Shown here piece by piece: positions 47,027 through 59,957 of a DNA stretch of 64,000 bases. How positions within the stretch are numbered: position 1 is the first letter of the stretch; each line of letters starts with the position of its first letter. Source of the stretch: Muricea muricata (taxonomy: Eukaryota > Cnidaria > Anthozoa > Malacalcyonacea > Plexauridae); NCBI GenBank assembly GCA_963855995.1, contig OY979722.1, positions 4,092,001 to 4,156,000 on the forward strand, written 5' to 3'. Made by a program: the position numbers and the translations under genes. The notes beneath the pieces were generated by a model. It saw only the letters and a list, made by a program, of their open reading frames with translations, was not told where the DNA came from and did not search any database.

Positions 47027-48337
47027 AAAATGTTTCAACCTGGATTCAAACCCTTCAATGATACACAGTAGCTCTTGGCCTTTTTTAAAATATTTTTGTA
47101 TTTAACTTTGCCAACTAACATGCAACATTTTACACTAAATTTACGACATTATATAATATATTTTACATTTGAACACTATTATTTTCTATCAATCATACAA
47201 CTGAAGGAAAACTTTCGACGTCATATAATATGTGTGTCTGTCGTTGTTTCAGCAAATTGGTTACAGCGTGACAACGTAGTGCCATCTTGTTGCCATGTTG
47301 TCTTATTGCGTGAAAGAGCTAAAGACGGCCATTCAGTGTTTGGGAATTAAACCCAAGGCCATAAATAAATGACTCCCATATCAAGGACACTGAGCGAAAT
47401 AGCATGTAAAGCTCAATCAAGAAAGAAGAAAAAGGCCCATGGAAAGTCAGAGACAACAGTCATTAATTATGCCCACGTCGAATTCGCTTCTTGCAAAGAC
47501 CTTGCTATAAAACATAGCTAAACAAGCATGACCACACAGCATTGATTCAGTTGTCGTCTTTGATTCCTTCCTGAAAGAAAACACTTGCTTTAAAGTCTCT
47601 AAAGTGTTTGCGCAACCATGCTTGTACCATAAGCTTTGGGAGGACGTCAGCTCAATATAATTTCCAACTACAGTGCAGTACACTGTCTCAATTATATTTT
47701 GGTGACTTTTTCCCAACGCTACGGTACTGTAGTTTTACAGATGTAGTGGTTTAGTTGTGCCTTAAAGCCTTCTCGTCGCTATTTCTGGGGGAAGACAACT
47801 TGTCTTTTTGAACAAGAAGAAATAAAGTCTTCAATGCACCGACCCTAAAGGCATGTCCCCAACAGTCAAGTTAAAGTAATTTGCTTAAATATTAGTTAAA
47901 ACATTAAGCAAAATTTGTCTCCTTGGCCTCACGGTACTATCTAGTGTTTTTTTGCACTCCACCACCCAAGCTTTGACTTTAGTTTTAGGTGGATCGGTGA
48001 CCGATCTGTCTCCTCATTTGGGCTCGACCGGTCGGCGATACACCCCAACCTGAGGTCTAATGATGTGCATGTTGGAAAACAGTTAACCTTTATCTCTCGG
48101 CCACGCAGGGAAAGATGCTTACCAATGAAAACTCGAACGGGTTTCTCCTTGCTCATCAGCATGCAAATAAAAAAAATTACAAAAACGCCCCTGGCAGGCG
48201 TTTTTTGGGCGAATTATCAAAGTAAACTAGAATTAAAGAAGTAGAAAAAAAACGTGAGTAAGAAATAATGGCAAAAATACTTTGTTCGCGCAATAAAAAC
48301 TTATTTTTAGCTTATTTTTACTGGTCATCTGACATCA

Positions 48338-48590
48338 TTTACTTCTGCTACTCGAAGAAAAAGCGTCGACTTTCATGGCTATGCGACGAACAAAGATTTA
48401 GACACTAAAAGTCTTGAGAAACGCCAGATTCTGTTTAAAAAAGAGGCAATTGATTACCTAGAAATGGCCCAGAAGATACAAGGGAGACATCAGGAGTAAT
48501 TGGAGCTAAAACGACGAAGAAATGGGAAAAAATTTGCGAAGCAAATGGCTTCATCTCCTCCAATCTAAAGATGCAGCTAAAATCGGCCAG
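48338..48590 (+). pseudogene. arm gene relic, exon a (P3 right arm)
   Basis: 53 codons are open from FTSATRRKSVDFHGYATNKD through LDTKSLEKRQILFKKEAIDY and LEMAQKIQGRHQE to a stop at 48497. The homologous stretch then continues in a shifted frame and ends at CGGCCAG/GTATAG, a possible donor. It has the longest 5' part of any copy. No match to a family I know. Confidence 0.5.
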
Positions 48591-48770
48591 GTATAGTTGG
48601 ATATTGATAACATTGTATTTGTATTCAACATGTAAGTATTCCCTAACTATTTAGTGCTAACTATTCTGTGTATCAAATGTTATCTTGTTTGACAAATATT
48701 CAGTGTGCTTACAAGGTTGAAATCTCATTTTCATAAATTTAATCATAAAATTCAAGTAAACGTACTGCTA

Positions 48771-49578
48771 TACAGGGTGTATCAAAAAAAACGGAGCCCA
48801 TCTTTTGTGTCTAATTATTTCTAAATTACTGAAGCTTATAGTACAATTTTGCACTTGTTTTAAACCACGTTCTTTTCTCTTTCGAACAAGCCGTAATTCG
48901 TATTTTTACTCCCAGTAACGTATGTGCTATGACAAATTTAGTAAAAGCTATCGGTTTGAGATGCCCTCCAATTATGCAAATTCACTATGTCTTTCATGGT
49001 CGCCTGTTAAATTTTTAATTTTTTCGCTTATTACATAAATGGTATTTCTGTTAAACTTAATAAAACTTGTTATAAAGCTTTACAGAAGATAACGGACCGT
49101 TTACTTTAACAAAAACCTTGGATTTATGCCAAAATAATGATCGAAATTAGCGTTTTGTTTATCCGCGCGTACAGAATGTTGTCGAAATTGCATAATGTCA
49201 ATATTCATGTCGATACAAGCTTAAACTATCCGTTCGTAGTGCACGTTAACGGTCCGTTATCTTTTGTAAAGCTTTATAACAAGTTTTATTAAGTTTAACA
49301 GAAATACCATTTATGTAATACGCGAAAAAGGTAAAAATTTAACTGGTGACCATGAAAGACATAGTGAATTTGCATAATTGGAGGGCATTACAAGTCCATA
49401 GCTTTTACTAAATTTGTCATAGCACATACGTTACTAAGAGTAAAAATACGAATTACGGCTTGTTCGAAAGAGAAAAGAACGTGGTTTAAAACAAGTCCAA
49501 AATTGTGCTATAAGCTTCAGTAATTTAGAAATAATTTGACACAAAAGATGGACTCTGTTTTTTTTTATACACCCTGTA
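48771..49578. mobile_element. 808-bp Tc1/mariner-type foldback MITE, TA duplication
   Basis: It starts TACAGGGTGTATCAAAAAAA and ends TTTTATACACCCTGTA, with TA at 48769-48770 and 49579-49580. The halves are complementary over nearly their whole length (GGACCGTT at 49093 faces AACGGTCC at 49249). It shares ends, but not its body, with 2477-3061. It is present only in the right arm of P3. Confidence 0.88.
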
Positions 49579-49626
49579 TACTCAACTGAATTTCTATTTT
49601 TCTCTGTCTATTTTTCTATTTATCAG

Positions 49627-49690
49627 GATCGTAAATGAACCGTTTGAAATGGAACACCGTTGAGAAGATTAAAAAACGAACCTTTTCGAC
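49627..49690 (+). pseudogene. arm gene relic, exon b (P3 right arm)
   Basis: TATCAG/GATCGTAAATGAACCG opens the exon as in 44621-44685. The donor is mutated (GACGGACAA instead of GAGGTAAAA), so it could no longer splice normally. Confidence 0.5.
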
Positions 49691-49813
49691 GGACAATAAT
49701 TATCTAAAGTTTGCGTCATTTAGCTCTACGGGTGATTAATTTTGTAAACTATTTGCCGCCATTTGAAATGATTCTATTTTTACATATGTTACAAATTACA
49801 GTTTACATTGCAG

Positions 49814-49899
49814 ATACTCCAAACGTATATCGAGACTGCCACGTGACAATTGTGATATAAGAAGGTACAGCCAAAAAGGACTTTCAAGAGAATTTAGTG
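49814..49899 (+). pseudogene. arm gene relic, exon c (P3 right arm)
   Basis: Acceptor ATTGCAG is kept; the frame carries one stop (CACGTGACAATTGTGATATAA region) and ends EGTAKKDFQENLV. The donor GTG/ATAC is lost. Same 86-base length as the left-arm copy. Confidence 0.5.
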
Positions 49900-50753
49900 A
49901 TACAAAAACCAAATATTATGATATACTTAATATCATTGCAAATTCTCTATTACCTCCCCCCCCCCCCCCGCCAAGCGATTTGTAAACAAATTAATTAAGC
50001 CATCTGTCTGTGAAGCTCCTTTCTTAGCCTTTTTTATGGTAAAAATTATTTTTTGCAGTCCAGGTAATGAATAAGCCCTGCTCTTTTTAAAAGACCACAC
50101 CCACCCTATGGGGATTAATAGACAGTTTAGAATGATGATTATTATCATGTACCTAGTGCTGTATCAATAGTTTCTTTATTATTCTTTATAAACGTTATGA
50201 TAACTTACTTTAATTTCTTTTCTTTTTTCTTTTTCTTCAAAACCTCTTCTATTTACTGATGGACTATACTCTAAAAAAATCAGATTTCTCGTTCAAATTC
50301 AAAGGCGATTCCGAGCTTGGGACAAGAAGTCAGAAACTCTGACTCAACAAGTGTTTCCACATGACCTCTAAACTGCCTTTGATTTGAACTGCAAGTCTAA
50401 ATTTCTTGATCCTTGGAACTCAGGCCCTTGTTCAATTTCGACATGACATGTCCTCTCTTTGTCCTCTTCTTTCTCCAAGTACCGTTTCTGGGGTGTAGTA
50501 CCCTCTTCCTTCACACCATTCATTTTCTCCAGCTACCCCTCTTATCATGAGAATCCGCACGATGTGTGAAACAATTATTGGTAAAGGTGTAGGTAACCAT
50601 AGTATCATGTCCAAATTGATGAATTGATGACATTTATTTAAATGAATTATTTTTTACCTATTTGTAATAGTACCCATATAAAACCACTTCGTTTAAATAT
50701 TAATATTTGGAATAATGAAGCTATAACTGCGTATTAAATATCTGACATTATTA

Positions 50754-50987
50754 TTGTCACATTATATCCAGAAAACGCGCGCCAATTTTAAACATTGCAC
50801 GCGAATACCGCATTCGAGGCGCATCAAACAGAGAATGTTCAAGCAAGTATATTCGCACTGTTTGGACAAAACAAAGAGTTGGTACGCGTACAATAAATTG
50901 CTTTTCGGTTATCAAAAAAATCGTAGCCCCGAATGTTGCAAGGCATTCAAATGCTTTCCAACAGAGGTCAAGAAGGTCAAACGGTGA
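50754..50987 (+). CDS. hypothetical 77-codon ORF in P2
   Basis: This lies in the unpaired left part of P2. It is basic, with aromatic and Cys residues (RIKQRMFKQVYSHCLDKTKS, then WYAYNKLLFG and RSPECCKAFKCF). It is locally more GC-rich than its surroundings, which is mild support for coding. No recognisable domain. It could be an exon of a lost transposase gene. Confidence 0.25.
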   Translation: MSHYIQKTRANFKHCTRIPHSRRIKQRMFKQVYSHCLDKTKSWYAYNKLLFGYQKNRSPECCKAFKCFPTEVKKVKR

Positions 50988-51191
50988 CGGTCGCCAAATC
51001 TCATATCGGTAATTCTTCGCTGGGTCAAGAAAAAGGTTGTACCTAGCCTATATTAAAACATTATAAACCTTGAATATATACACGGTAAACTTTTTGTGCA
51101 CGGGACCTATATAACTATGTGAATAATGATTACATACATATTATGCATTGTATGTATCAATTTAACTGAGTTAAATTAAGTCTGCGAAAAA

Positions 51192-51299
51192 AACTTAGCT
51201 GAGACTCTTGTGTCAGAAAGATGCAGTCATCTTTTGCTGACAGGTTAAGAAGATGTAATCATCTTTGCTTAATCAGTTGACGCGAAGTCTTTGTAATGA
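51192..51299 (+). repeat. 108-bp direct repeat, copy 1 (P2 left end)
   Basis: Starts AACTTAGCTGAGACT and ends GAAGTCTTTGTAATGA. The second copy is 51471-51578, 279 bp downstream, with only a few differences. It contains the internal inverted motif AAGATG.AGTCATCTT. Confidence 0.85.
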
Positions 51300-51470
51300 T
51301 CATGAAAATACTATATGTTCATATACTTTACCTGTTCGCAATTCATGTCTTGAGTTAACTGATCAAATCTGCGACCAAATAAGTATAATTATCCGAACAT
51401 TATAGTCAGATTGAACTGAACACAATCGAGCGAATTTCAAAGCAAGCTTTGTGTGTGTTCCATTATAAAG

Positions 51471-51578
51471 AACTTAGCAGAGACTCCTGTGTCAGAAAGA
51501 TGCAGTCATCTTTTGCTGACAGGTTAAGAAGATGTAGTCATCTTTGCTTAATCAGTTGACGCGAAGTCTTTGCAATGA
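51471..51578 (+). repeat. 108-bp direct repeat, copy 2 (P2 left end)
   Basis: Partner of 51192-51299, the same length and nearly identical. Confidence 0.85.
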
Positions 51579-51907
51579 AAATTATAATATGTAATAAGTG
51601 AATATAGGCCATATGTTATTGTGGTATGCACGGAAAAAGTATGAATTTTATTGCATTATATATAGCTAGTATATACCTGAAAGCAAACTATTACAATTAA
51701 GTCACTAACTCTCTTAATGCACCGGATATATGGTTAATCCATAGGACTGCATTTACCACGTATATTCTGAAAACTATTAACAGTAGCTGGATGCGCGTTT
51801 TTATCCAGATATTATTTCAGACAAAATTTGTTCAAAAACCAACAACAGAAACCAAGGCATGGTTACTAAGCTAAACGCGATCAAAGGTACTGGTAAGTAA
51901 TTTCAAC

Positions 51908-52032
51908 ATGGCTTCCTTTTCTAACAAGAGTCAAAATATGAATATGGAAGATATTGGATGATATGGATTAGATATGGATGAGCTTTCTAATAATGAGGGC
52001 TTGAATATTCATGAACGACGGAATGTAGCGAG
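51908..52032 (+). pseudogene. candidate first exon in P2 left arm
   Basis: ATG then ASFSNKSQNMNMEDIG, an in-frame TGA, then YGLDMDELSNNEGLNIHERR NVAR and a GAG/GTAAAT donor. The mirror copy (59958-60146) has the same TGA but then differs by small indels and stays open longer. The acidic N-terminal style resembles transposase or nuclear-protein starts. Shared TGA means it was already inactive, or spliced around, before duplication. Confidence 0.3.
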
Positions 52033-54668
52033 GTAAATAGAATTGGTAATATTTTTTCTGAGTACAGACTGTACGATTACGTGGTTTGTTTATGAATTTC
52101 ACCAGTTTAATATACGTACGGATATTGGATGATATTAATAATATTAAAATGGTGCGCGGAGTCGCAGAGATACCAGATTTATTTCGAGTGTTGAACATGA
52201 TATCCTAAGAGTGAGTGCAGCGAACGAGGGCATTTCCTAGCACCATGTATTTTTCTGTTTATATAAACTACAGTGTTTTCTACTAATATAAAACATCCAG
52301 AAGCTATTAGTTGATTGTTTGAAAAGCGATAATTTTCACATGTCATGATCTCACATTTGAGATTATCAATTTTATCAGTGCTGGAAATCTTTATGAAGCA
52401 CTGTACTTTAAATAATAAGTATTGATAGACTATAGTCTGTCTAGTCACGAAGGTTAGTAATTCATTGCATGTAGTGATCATGTGATGGCAAACAGGCAGG
52501 TAAAAATTCGAGATTGTATTCAACCTACAATTATAGTCCTATATAAAACCCACAAGTAAGTCTCTTTTGACTTTATTTTGTAATCAGCCGGTATGGTCTG
52601 GAAAGTATGGCAACTAGCCACTCAAGAATTTTTGTTGTGTTCAGGTTTGCATACTTGGCTTAATACTGAATATGGTGAATATGGCCAGTGCTAGGTATCT
52701 AACATGCACACTGAAGTGCATTTGACACAGGTTTGCACACTGTACATTTGAAATTTTTGAAACCCGAGATCTTGTTAAAAACAGCCATACTTTCCAGTCT
52801 AGGTCATCAGTCTACAGTATCTGACTGCCTATCAAAGTAGATTGTTTGTACTGCACAGCCAAGATACAGTATTGGGCTGCAATTTTGATGTCTTCTAATA
52901 AATTTTCTATTAAATGTCTTCTATTAAATTGCCTATATTTTAGTCCCTATATATTTTCTATTAAGTATTTTAAATCTCAGCACATAATCTTTCCAGTCTG
53001 GACTGCAGGTTCATAAACATGAAAATTTTCGAACAATCAACATTATTGATTTCTTGTGGGTACAAGACTGTTGTTTGAAACATTTGAAAATGTGAAAATA
53101 ATGCAACCGACTGTGGCTAGTTTGAAAATAAGCTAGTTAAGTGGACTATTTTTTATCACTCCCTTTATACTATTCTTCTGCCCACGCCATCTTTTTGCAA
53201 CATTCAGTAACTGTCTTATTAAGGTTAAGTTAACAGTATCTAGCCATCCACAGAAGTTTAATGTTTATTTAATCAGAAATCTTTAGTAATGTTTGGTCAC
53301 TATATACTTTGGAACTTCAGTATTAGTAGAGAATAGCCAACAATAAGTCTCACTCATGTTGGGACCTATATGTTTTTGTCTCCTTGGCTGTGACAATGCC
53401 ATCATTCTAGCAGCTAAACCTGGGGCATAAAAAACGTTTGAAAAACTTCATGAGATTTAGTCTGTGCAGAGATTGTGCAGAATGGAAATATATGAGCATG
53501 CACCCCCCCCCCCCAATTATCAGTAATTTATATTTGATAATTATTTTTAGTCTCTGAGGCTGAGAAACAAATTCACACAATTGCCTGCATGGTAAATATT
53601 GTTTGGCCGGACCAACATTTCAGTCCTGTAAAGTATGCATTCACCAAAGGATCTGGCCTGCACAGTCATATTTGGACAATTCAGTCATCCACGAAAATGC
53701 ACAACATAAATTCCAACAAAACGTCTGGAAGCTGTTTTAGGAAAAGAAAGGAACTTTAAAAAGACACACAATGGATGTGCTGTAAAGCCATGGATTAAGG
53801 ATAAACAGATCTGCAACTGGATACGTGCCAGTCTCTCATGTTCCATGCTAATATACGACGTCATATCCACGAACCATGAAAGTGTTCATAAAATCGTCAA
53901 TTAATTGACATTTCTCTTTCAAATTCGTTATAAACTTTGGCTTGTGTACTCGCCAGTATACTGCGCATATGACCTGGTTTTTGTTGGCAGCATGAGCATC
54001 AGTAAAATAAAAAGGGATAACGTTTCCAGTGAATTTCGCGAAAAAATGCTGAAAGAATTTTCTTTAAAATTTGTTTTTGTTCCGACGCACATTTCGGTAC
54101 TGTTGATTTCTTTGTTTTTTAACCGTGTGCTTATGTTCATCTTGCTAGTCAAAATCAGGTCTAATTAAATGTTCATTTATCTTATACTAAATATACCGTA
54201 ATTAGTCAAACGAATACGGTTTTTGTTAATAATAGAATTTAATAAATAATTTCTTCTTATCTTGTGTTCAGATTTATTTATAAATCAAAATACAATATAA
54301 TAATCTTATTACGAAAAACAGTGCATGTACCATATATTTTTGCTAACCTCATACATATATTATTCAATTTTCAACATACCTTTTTCTCGCTACTAGCCTA
54401 GTATTCACTCTTAAGCGCTTAAGATAATATTCTCCCTCTCCAAAATGCATGGTTACATAAATGTAGTTGTATACAAGACCGAATTTTGGGAGAGGTGCGC
54501 GCCTCCTCTGGGAATAGGAGAGGTGCACACCTCCCCAAAAAAACCCCACATTCCCTTACAATTTCTCCAAAATCTGGCCTTGGTTATATGTTAACTCGGT
54601 TTTTGCATGCATGCCACTTGATTTCTTATCTTTACTTCAAAGTTCAAATGGTCATTGTGGCCATGCAT

Positions 54669-55683
54669 GTGTCTTTAGTATTGGAAAATGTTATTATAAG
54701 GATTGAAATTATTGTTTTCAGAGATTTTATGACTTTGGTTAAATAGGAACAAATTTTGTCATTGTTTAACCAAGCCTATTATTACACGAATTATTATGTA
54801 TTTAGTGTTTGAAAATGTTATTATAAGGATTGAAATTATTGTCGTTTTCAGAGATTTTATGACTGGTTGAATAGGAACAAATCTTGTCATTATTTAACCA
54901 AGCCTATTATTACACGAATTATTATGTGTTTAGTGTTTGAAAATGTTATTATAAGGATTGAAATTATTGTTTTCAGAGATTTTACGACTTTGGTTAAATA
55001 GGAACAAATTTTGTCATTATTTAACCAAGCCTATTATTACACGAATTATTGTGTCTTTAGTGTTTAAAAATGTTATTATAAGGACTGCTGTATTGTTTTC
55101 TGAGATTTTATGAGTTTGGTTAAACATGATCAAATTTTGTCATTATTTAACCAAGCCTATTATTACACGAATTATTGTGTCTTTAGTGTTGGAAAATGTT
55201 ATTATAAGGATTGAAACTATTGTTTTCAGAGATTTTATGACTTTGGTTAAATAGGTATAAATTTTGTCATTATTTAACCAAGCCTATTATTACACGAATT
55301 ATTGTATCTTCAGTGTTGGAAAATGTTATTAGAAGGATTGAAATTATTGTTTTCAGAGATTTTACGACTTTGGTTAAATAGGAACAAATTTTGCCATTAT
55401 TTAACCAAGCCTATTATTACACGAATTATTACGTATTTAGTGTTTGAAAATGTTATTATAAGGATTGAAATTATTGTTTTCAGAGATTTTATGACTTTGG
55501 TTTAATAGGAACAATTTTTGTGATTATTTAACCAAGCCTATTATTGCACGAATTATTGTGTATTTAGTGTTGGAAAATGTTATTATAACGGCTGCTGTAT
55601 TGTTTTCAGAGATTTTATGAGTTTGGTTAAACGTGATCAAATTTTGTCATTATTTAACCAAGCCTATTATTACACGAATTATT
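54669..55683 (+). repeat. 127-bp satellite, 8 units, forward block
   Basis: The unit runs GTTTGAAAATGTTATTATAAGG, through TTTTCAGAGATTTTATGAC and CAAATTTTGTCATTATTTAACC, to TATTATTACACGAATTATT. Starts recur at about 54672, 54800, 54927, 55054, 55181, 55308, 55436 and 55561. The period is not a multiple of three, so the overlapping 64-codon frames are not genes. Confidence 0.93.
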
Positions 55684-57421
55684 GATCATGTTTAATCAAA
55701 GTCATAAAATCTCTGAAAACAATACAGCAGTCCTTATAATAACATTTTTAAACACTAAAGACACAATAATTCGTGTAATAATAAGCTTGGTTAAATAATG
55801 ACAAAATTTGATCATGTTTAACCAAACTCATAAAATCTCTGAAAACAATACAGCACTAACAACAGCCCTTACAACAACATTTTCCAACACTAAAGACACA
55901 ATAATTCGTGTAATAATGGGCTTGGTTAAACAATGACCAAATTTGCACATATTTAACCAAAGTTATAAAATCTCTGAAAACAGTAACTTCAATCCATATA
56001 ATAACATTTTTAAACATTAAAGACAAAATAATTCGTGTAATAATGGGCTTGGTCAAACATTGACAAAATTTGTACATATTTAACCAAAGTTATAAAATCT
56101 CTGAAAACAGTAACTTCAATCCATATAATAACATTTTTAAACATTAAAGACAAAATAATTCGTGTAATAATGGGCTTGGTCAAACATTGACAAAATTTGT
56201 ACCTATTGAACCAAAGTCATAAAATCTCTGAAAACAATAATTTCAATCCTTATAATAACATTTTCAAACACTAAAGACACAATAATTCGTGTAATAATAG
56301 GCTTGGTTAAATAATGACCAAATTTGCACATATTTAACCAAAGTTATAAAATCTCTGAAAACAGTAACTTCAATCCTTATAATAACATTTTTAAACATTA
56401 AAGACACAATAATTCGTGTAATAATGGGCTTGGTTAAATAATGACAAAATTTGTACATATTTAATCAAAGTTATAAAATCTCTGAAAACAGTAACTTCAA
56501 TCCTTATAATAACATTTTCAAACACTAAAGACACAATAATTCGTGTAATAATAGGCTTGGTTAAATAATGACAAAATTTGCACATATTTAACCAAAGTTA
56601 TAAAATCTCTGAAAACAGTAACTTCAATCCTTATAATAACATTTTTAAACATTAAAGACACAATAATTCGTGTAATAATGGGCTTGGTTAAGTAATGACA
56701 AAATTTGTACATATTTAATCAAAGTTATAAAATCTCTGAAAACAGTAACTTCGATCCTTACAATAACATTTTCCAACACTAAAGACACAATAATTCGTGC
56801 AATAATAGGCTTGGTTAAATAATCACAAAAATTGTTCCTATTCAACCAAAGTCATAAAATCTCTGAAAACAATAATTTCAATCCTTATAATAACATTTTC
56901 AAACACTAAATACATAATAATTCGTGTAATAATAGGCTTGGTTAAATAATGGCAAAATTTGTTCCTATTTAACCAAAGTCGTAAAATCTCTGAAAACAGT
57001 AACTTCAATCCTTATAATAACATTTTCCAACACTAAAGACACAATAATTCGTGTAATAATGGCTTGGTTAAACAATGACAAAATTTGTACCTATTTAACC
57101 AAAGTCATAAAATCTCTGAAAACAATAATTTCAATCCTTATAATAACATTTTCAAACACTAAAGACACAATAATTCGTGTAATAATAGGCTTGGTTAAAT
57201 AATGACAAGATTTGTTCCTATTCAACCAGTCATAAAATCTCTGAAAACGACAATAATTTCAATCCTTATAATAACATTTTCAAACACTAAATACATAATT
57301 CGTGTAATAATAGGCTTGGTTAAACAATGACAAAATTTGTTCCTATTTAACCAAAGTCATAAAATCTCTGAAAACAATAATTTCAATCCTTATAATAACA
57401 TTTTCCAATACTAAAGACACA
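55684..57421 (-). repeat. 127-bp satellite, 14 units, inverted block
   Basis: Same unit in opposite orientation, starting abruptly at 55684 (ATTATT/GATCATG). About 14 units against 8 in the forward block. Variants of the unit (CAGTAACTTCAATCC versus CAATAATTTCAATCC) alternate in 56200-56850, suggesting a higher-order two-unit repeat. Confidence 0.93.
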
Positions 57422-59957
57422 TGCATGGCCACAATGACCATTTGAACTTTGAAGTAAAGATAAGAAATCAAGTGGCATGCATGCAAAAACCGAGTTAACA
57501 TATAACCAAGGCCAGATTTTGGAGAAATTGTAAGAGAATGTGGGGTTTTTTTGGGGAGGTGTGCACCTCTCTTATTCCCAGAGGAGGCGCGCACCTCTCC
57601 CAAAATTCGGTCTTGTATACAACTACATTTATGTAACCATGCATTTTGGAGAGGGAGAATATTATCTTAAGCGCTTAAGAGTGAATACTAGGCTAGTAGC
57701 GAGAAAAAGGTGTGTTGAAAATTGAATAATATATGTATGAGGTTAGCAAAAATATATGGTACATGCACTGTTTTTCGTAATAAGATTATTATATTGTATT
57801 TTGATTTATAAATAAATCTGAACACAAGATAAGAAGAAATTATTTATTAAATTCTATTATTTACAAAAACCGTATTCGTTTGACTAATTACGGTATATTT
57901 AGTATAAGATAAATGAACATTTAATTAGACCTGATTTTGACTAGCAAGATGAACATAAGCACACGGTTAAAAAACAAAGAAATCAACAGTACCGAAATGT
58001 GCGTCGGAACAAAAACAAATTTTAAAGAAAATTCTTTCAGCATTTTTTCGCGAAATTCACTGGAAACGTTATCCCTTTTTATTTTACTGATGCTCATGCT
58101 GCCAACAAAAACCAGGTCATATGCGCAGTATACTGGCGAGTACACAAGCCAAAGTTTATAACGAATTTGAAAGAGAAATGTCAATTAATTGACGATTTTA
58201 TGAACACTTTCATGGTTCGTGGATATGACGTCGTATATAAGCATGGAACATGAGAGACTGGCACGTATCCAGTTGCAGATCTGTTTATCCTTAATCCATG
58301 GCTTTACAGCACATCCATTGTGTGTCTTTTTAAAGTTCCTTTCTTTTCCTAAAACAGCTTCCAGACGTTTTGTTGGAATTTATGTTGTGCATTTTCGTGG
58401 ATGACTGAATTGTCCAAATATGACTGTGCAGGCCAGATCCTTTGGTGAATGCACACTTTACAGGACTGAAATGTTGGTCCGGCCAAATTTGTTTCTCAGC
58501 CTCAGAGACTAAAAATAATTATCAAATATTAATTACTGATAATTGGGGGGGGGGGGGGTGCATGCTCATATATTTCCATTCTGCACAATCTCTGCACAGA
58601 CTAAATCTCATGAAGTTTTTCAAACGTTTTTTATGCCCCTGGTTTAGCTGCTAGAATGATGGCATTGTCACAGCCAAGGAGACAAAAACATATAGGTCCC
58701 AACATGAGTGAGACTTATTGTTGGCTATTCTCTACTAATACTGAAGTTCCAAAGTATATAGTGACCAAACATTACTAAAGATTTCTGATTAAATAAACAT
58801 TAAACTTCTGTGGATGGCTAGATACTGTTAACTTAACCTTAATAAGACAGTTACTGAATGTTGCAAAAAGATGGCATGGGCAGAAGAATAGTATACAGGG
58901 AGTGATAAAAAATAGTCCACTTAACTAGCTTATTTTCAAACTAGCCACAGTCGGTTGCATTATTTTCACATTTTCAAATGTTTCAAACAACAGTCTTGTA
59001 CCCACAAGAAATCAATAATGTTGATTGTTCGAAAATTTTCATGTTTATGAACCTGCAGTCCAGACTGGAAAGATTATGTGCTGAGATTTAAAATACTTAA
59101 TAGAAAATATATAGGGACTAAAATATAGGCAATTTAATAGAAGACATTTAATAGAAAATTTATTAGAAGACATCAAAATTGCAGCCCAATACTGTATCTT
59201 GGCTGTGCAGTACAAACAATCCACTTTGATAGGCAGTCAGATACTGTAGACTGATGACCTAGACTGGAAAGTATGGCTGTTTTTAACAAGATCTCGGGTT
59301 TCAAAAATTTCAAATGTACAGTGTGCAAACCTGTGTCAAATGCACTTCAGTGTGCATGTTAGATACCTAGCACTGGCCATATTCACCATATTCAGTATTA
59401 AGCCAAGTATGCAAACCTGAACACAACAAAAATTCTTGAGTGGCTAGTTGCCATACTTTCCAGACCATACCGGCTGATTACAAAATAAAGTCAAAAGAGA
59501 CTTACTTGTGGGTTTTATATAGGACTATAATTGTAGGTTGAATACAATCTCGAATTTTTACCTGCCTGTTTGCCATCACATGATCACTACATGCAATGAA
59601 TTACTAACCTTCGTGACTAGACAGACAATACTTATTATTTAAAGTACAGTGCTTCATAAAGATTTCCAGCACTGATAAAATTGATAATCTCAAATGTGAG
59701 ATCATGACATGTGAAAATTATCGCTTTTCAAACAATCAACTAATAGCTTCTGGATGTTTTATATTAGTAGAAAACACTGTAGTTTATATAATAAACAGAA
59801 AAATACATGGTGCTAGGAAATGCCCTCGTTCGCTGCACTCACTCTTAGGATATCATGTTCAACACTCGAAATAAATCTGGTATCTCTGCGACTCCGCGCA
59901 CCATTTTAATATTATTAATATCATCCAATATCCGTACGTATATTAAACTGGTGAAAT

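Larger units (their letters stand above)
46261..47242. repeat. P3 core between the arms
   Basis: About 980 bp that do not pair between arms. 46693-46828 and 46834-47026 are two strong hairpins back to back; the remainder is AT-rich with no ORF support. TACACAGTAGCT, part of the first hairpin, recurs a third time at 47062. Confidence 0.7.
51810..55683 (+). repeat. P2 palindrome, left arm
   Basis: Pairs with 55684-60244; coordinate sums are about 112089 for most of the arm. Differences are rare substitutions plus small indels (about 14 bp near 52430, about 25 bp near 53580) and satellite copy number. Most of it has no recognisable gene. Confidence 0.92.

Noticed and set aside
53905-54168. 87-codon frame identical in both P2 arms, open on both strands
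   Set aside because: Identity follows from the recent palindrome. Both strands are open in AT-rich DNA and there is no domain or splice support.
55856-56845. Series of 64-codon frames spaced 127 bp apart
   Set aside because: They are the satellite unit read repeatedly. The 127-bp period breaks the frame at each unit, so no continuous protein results.
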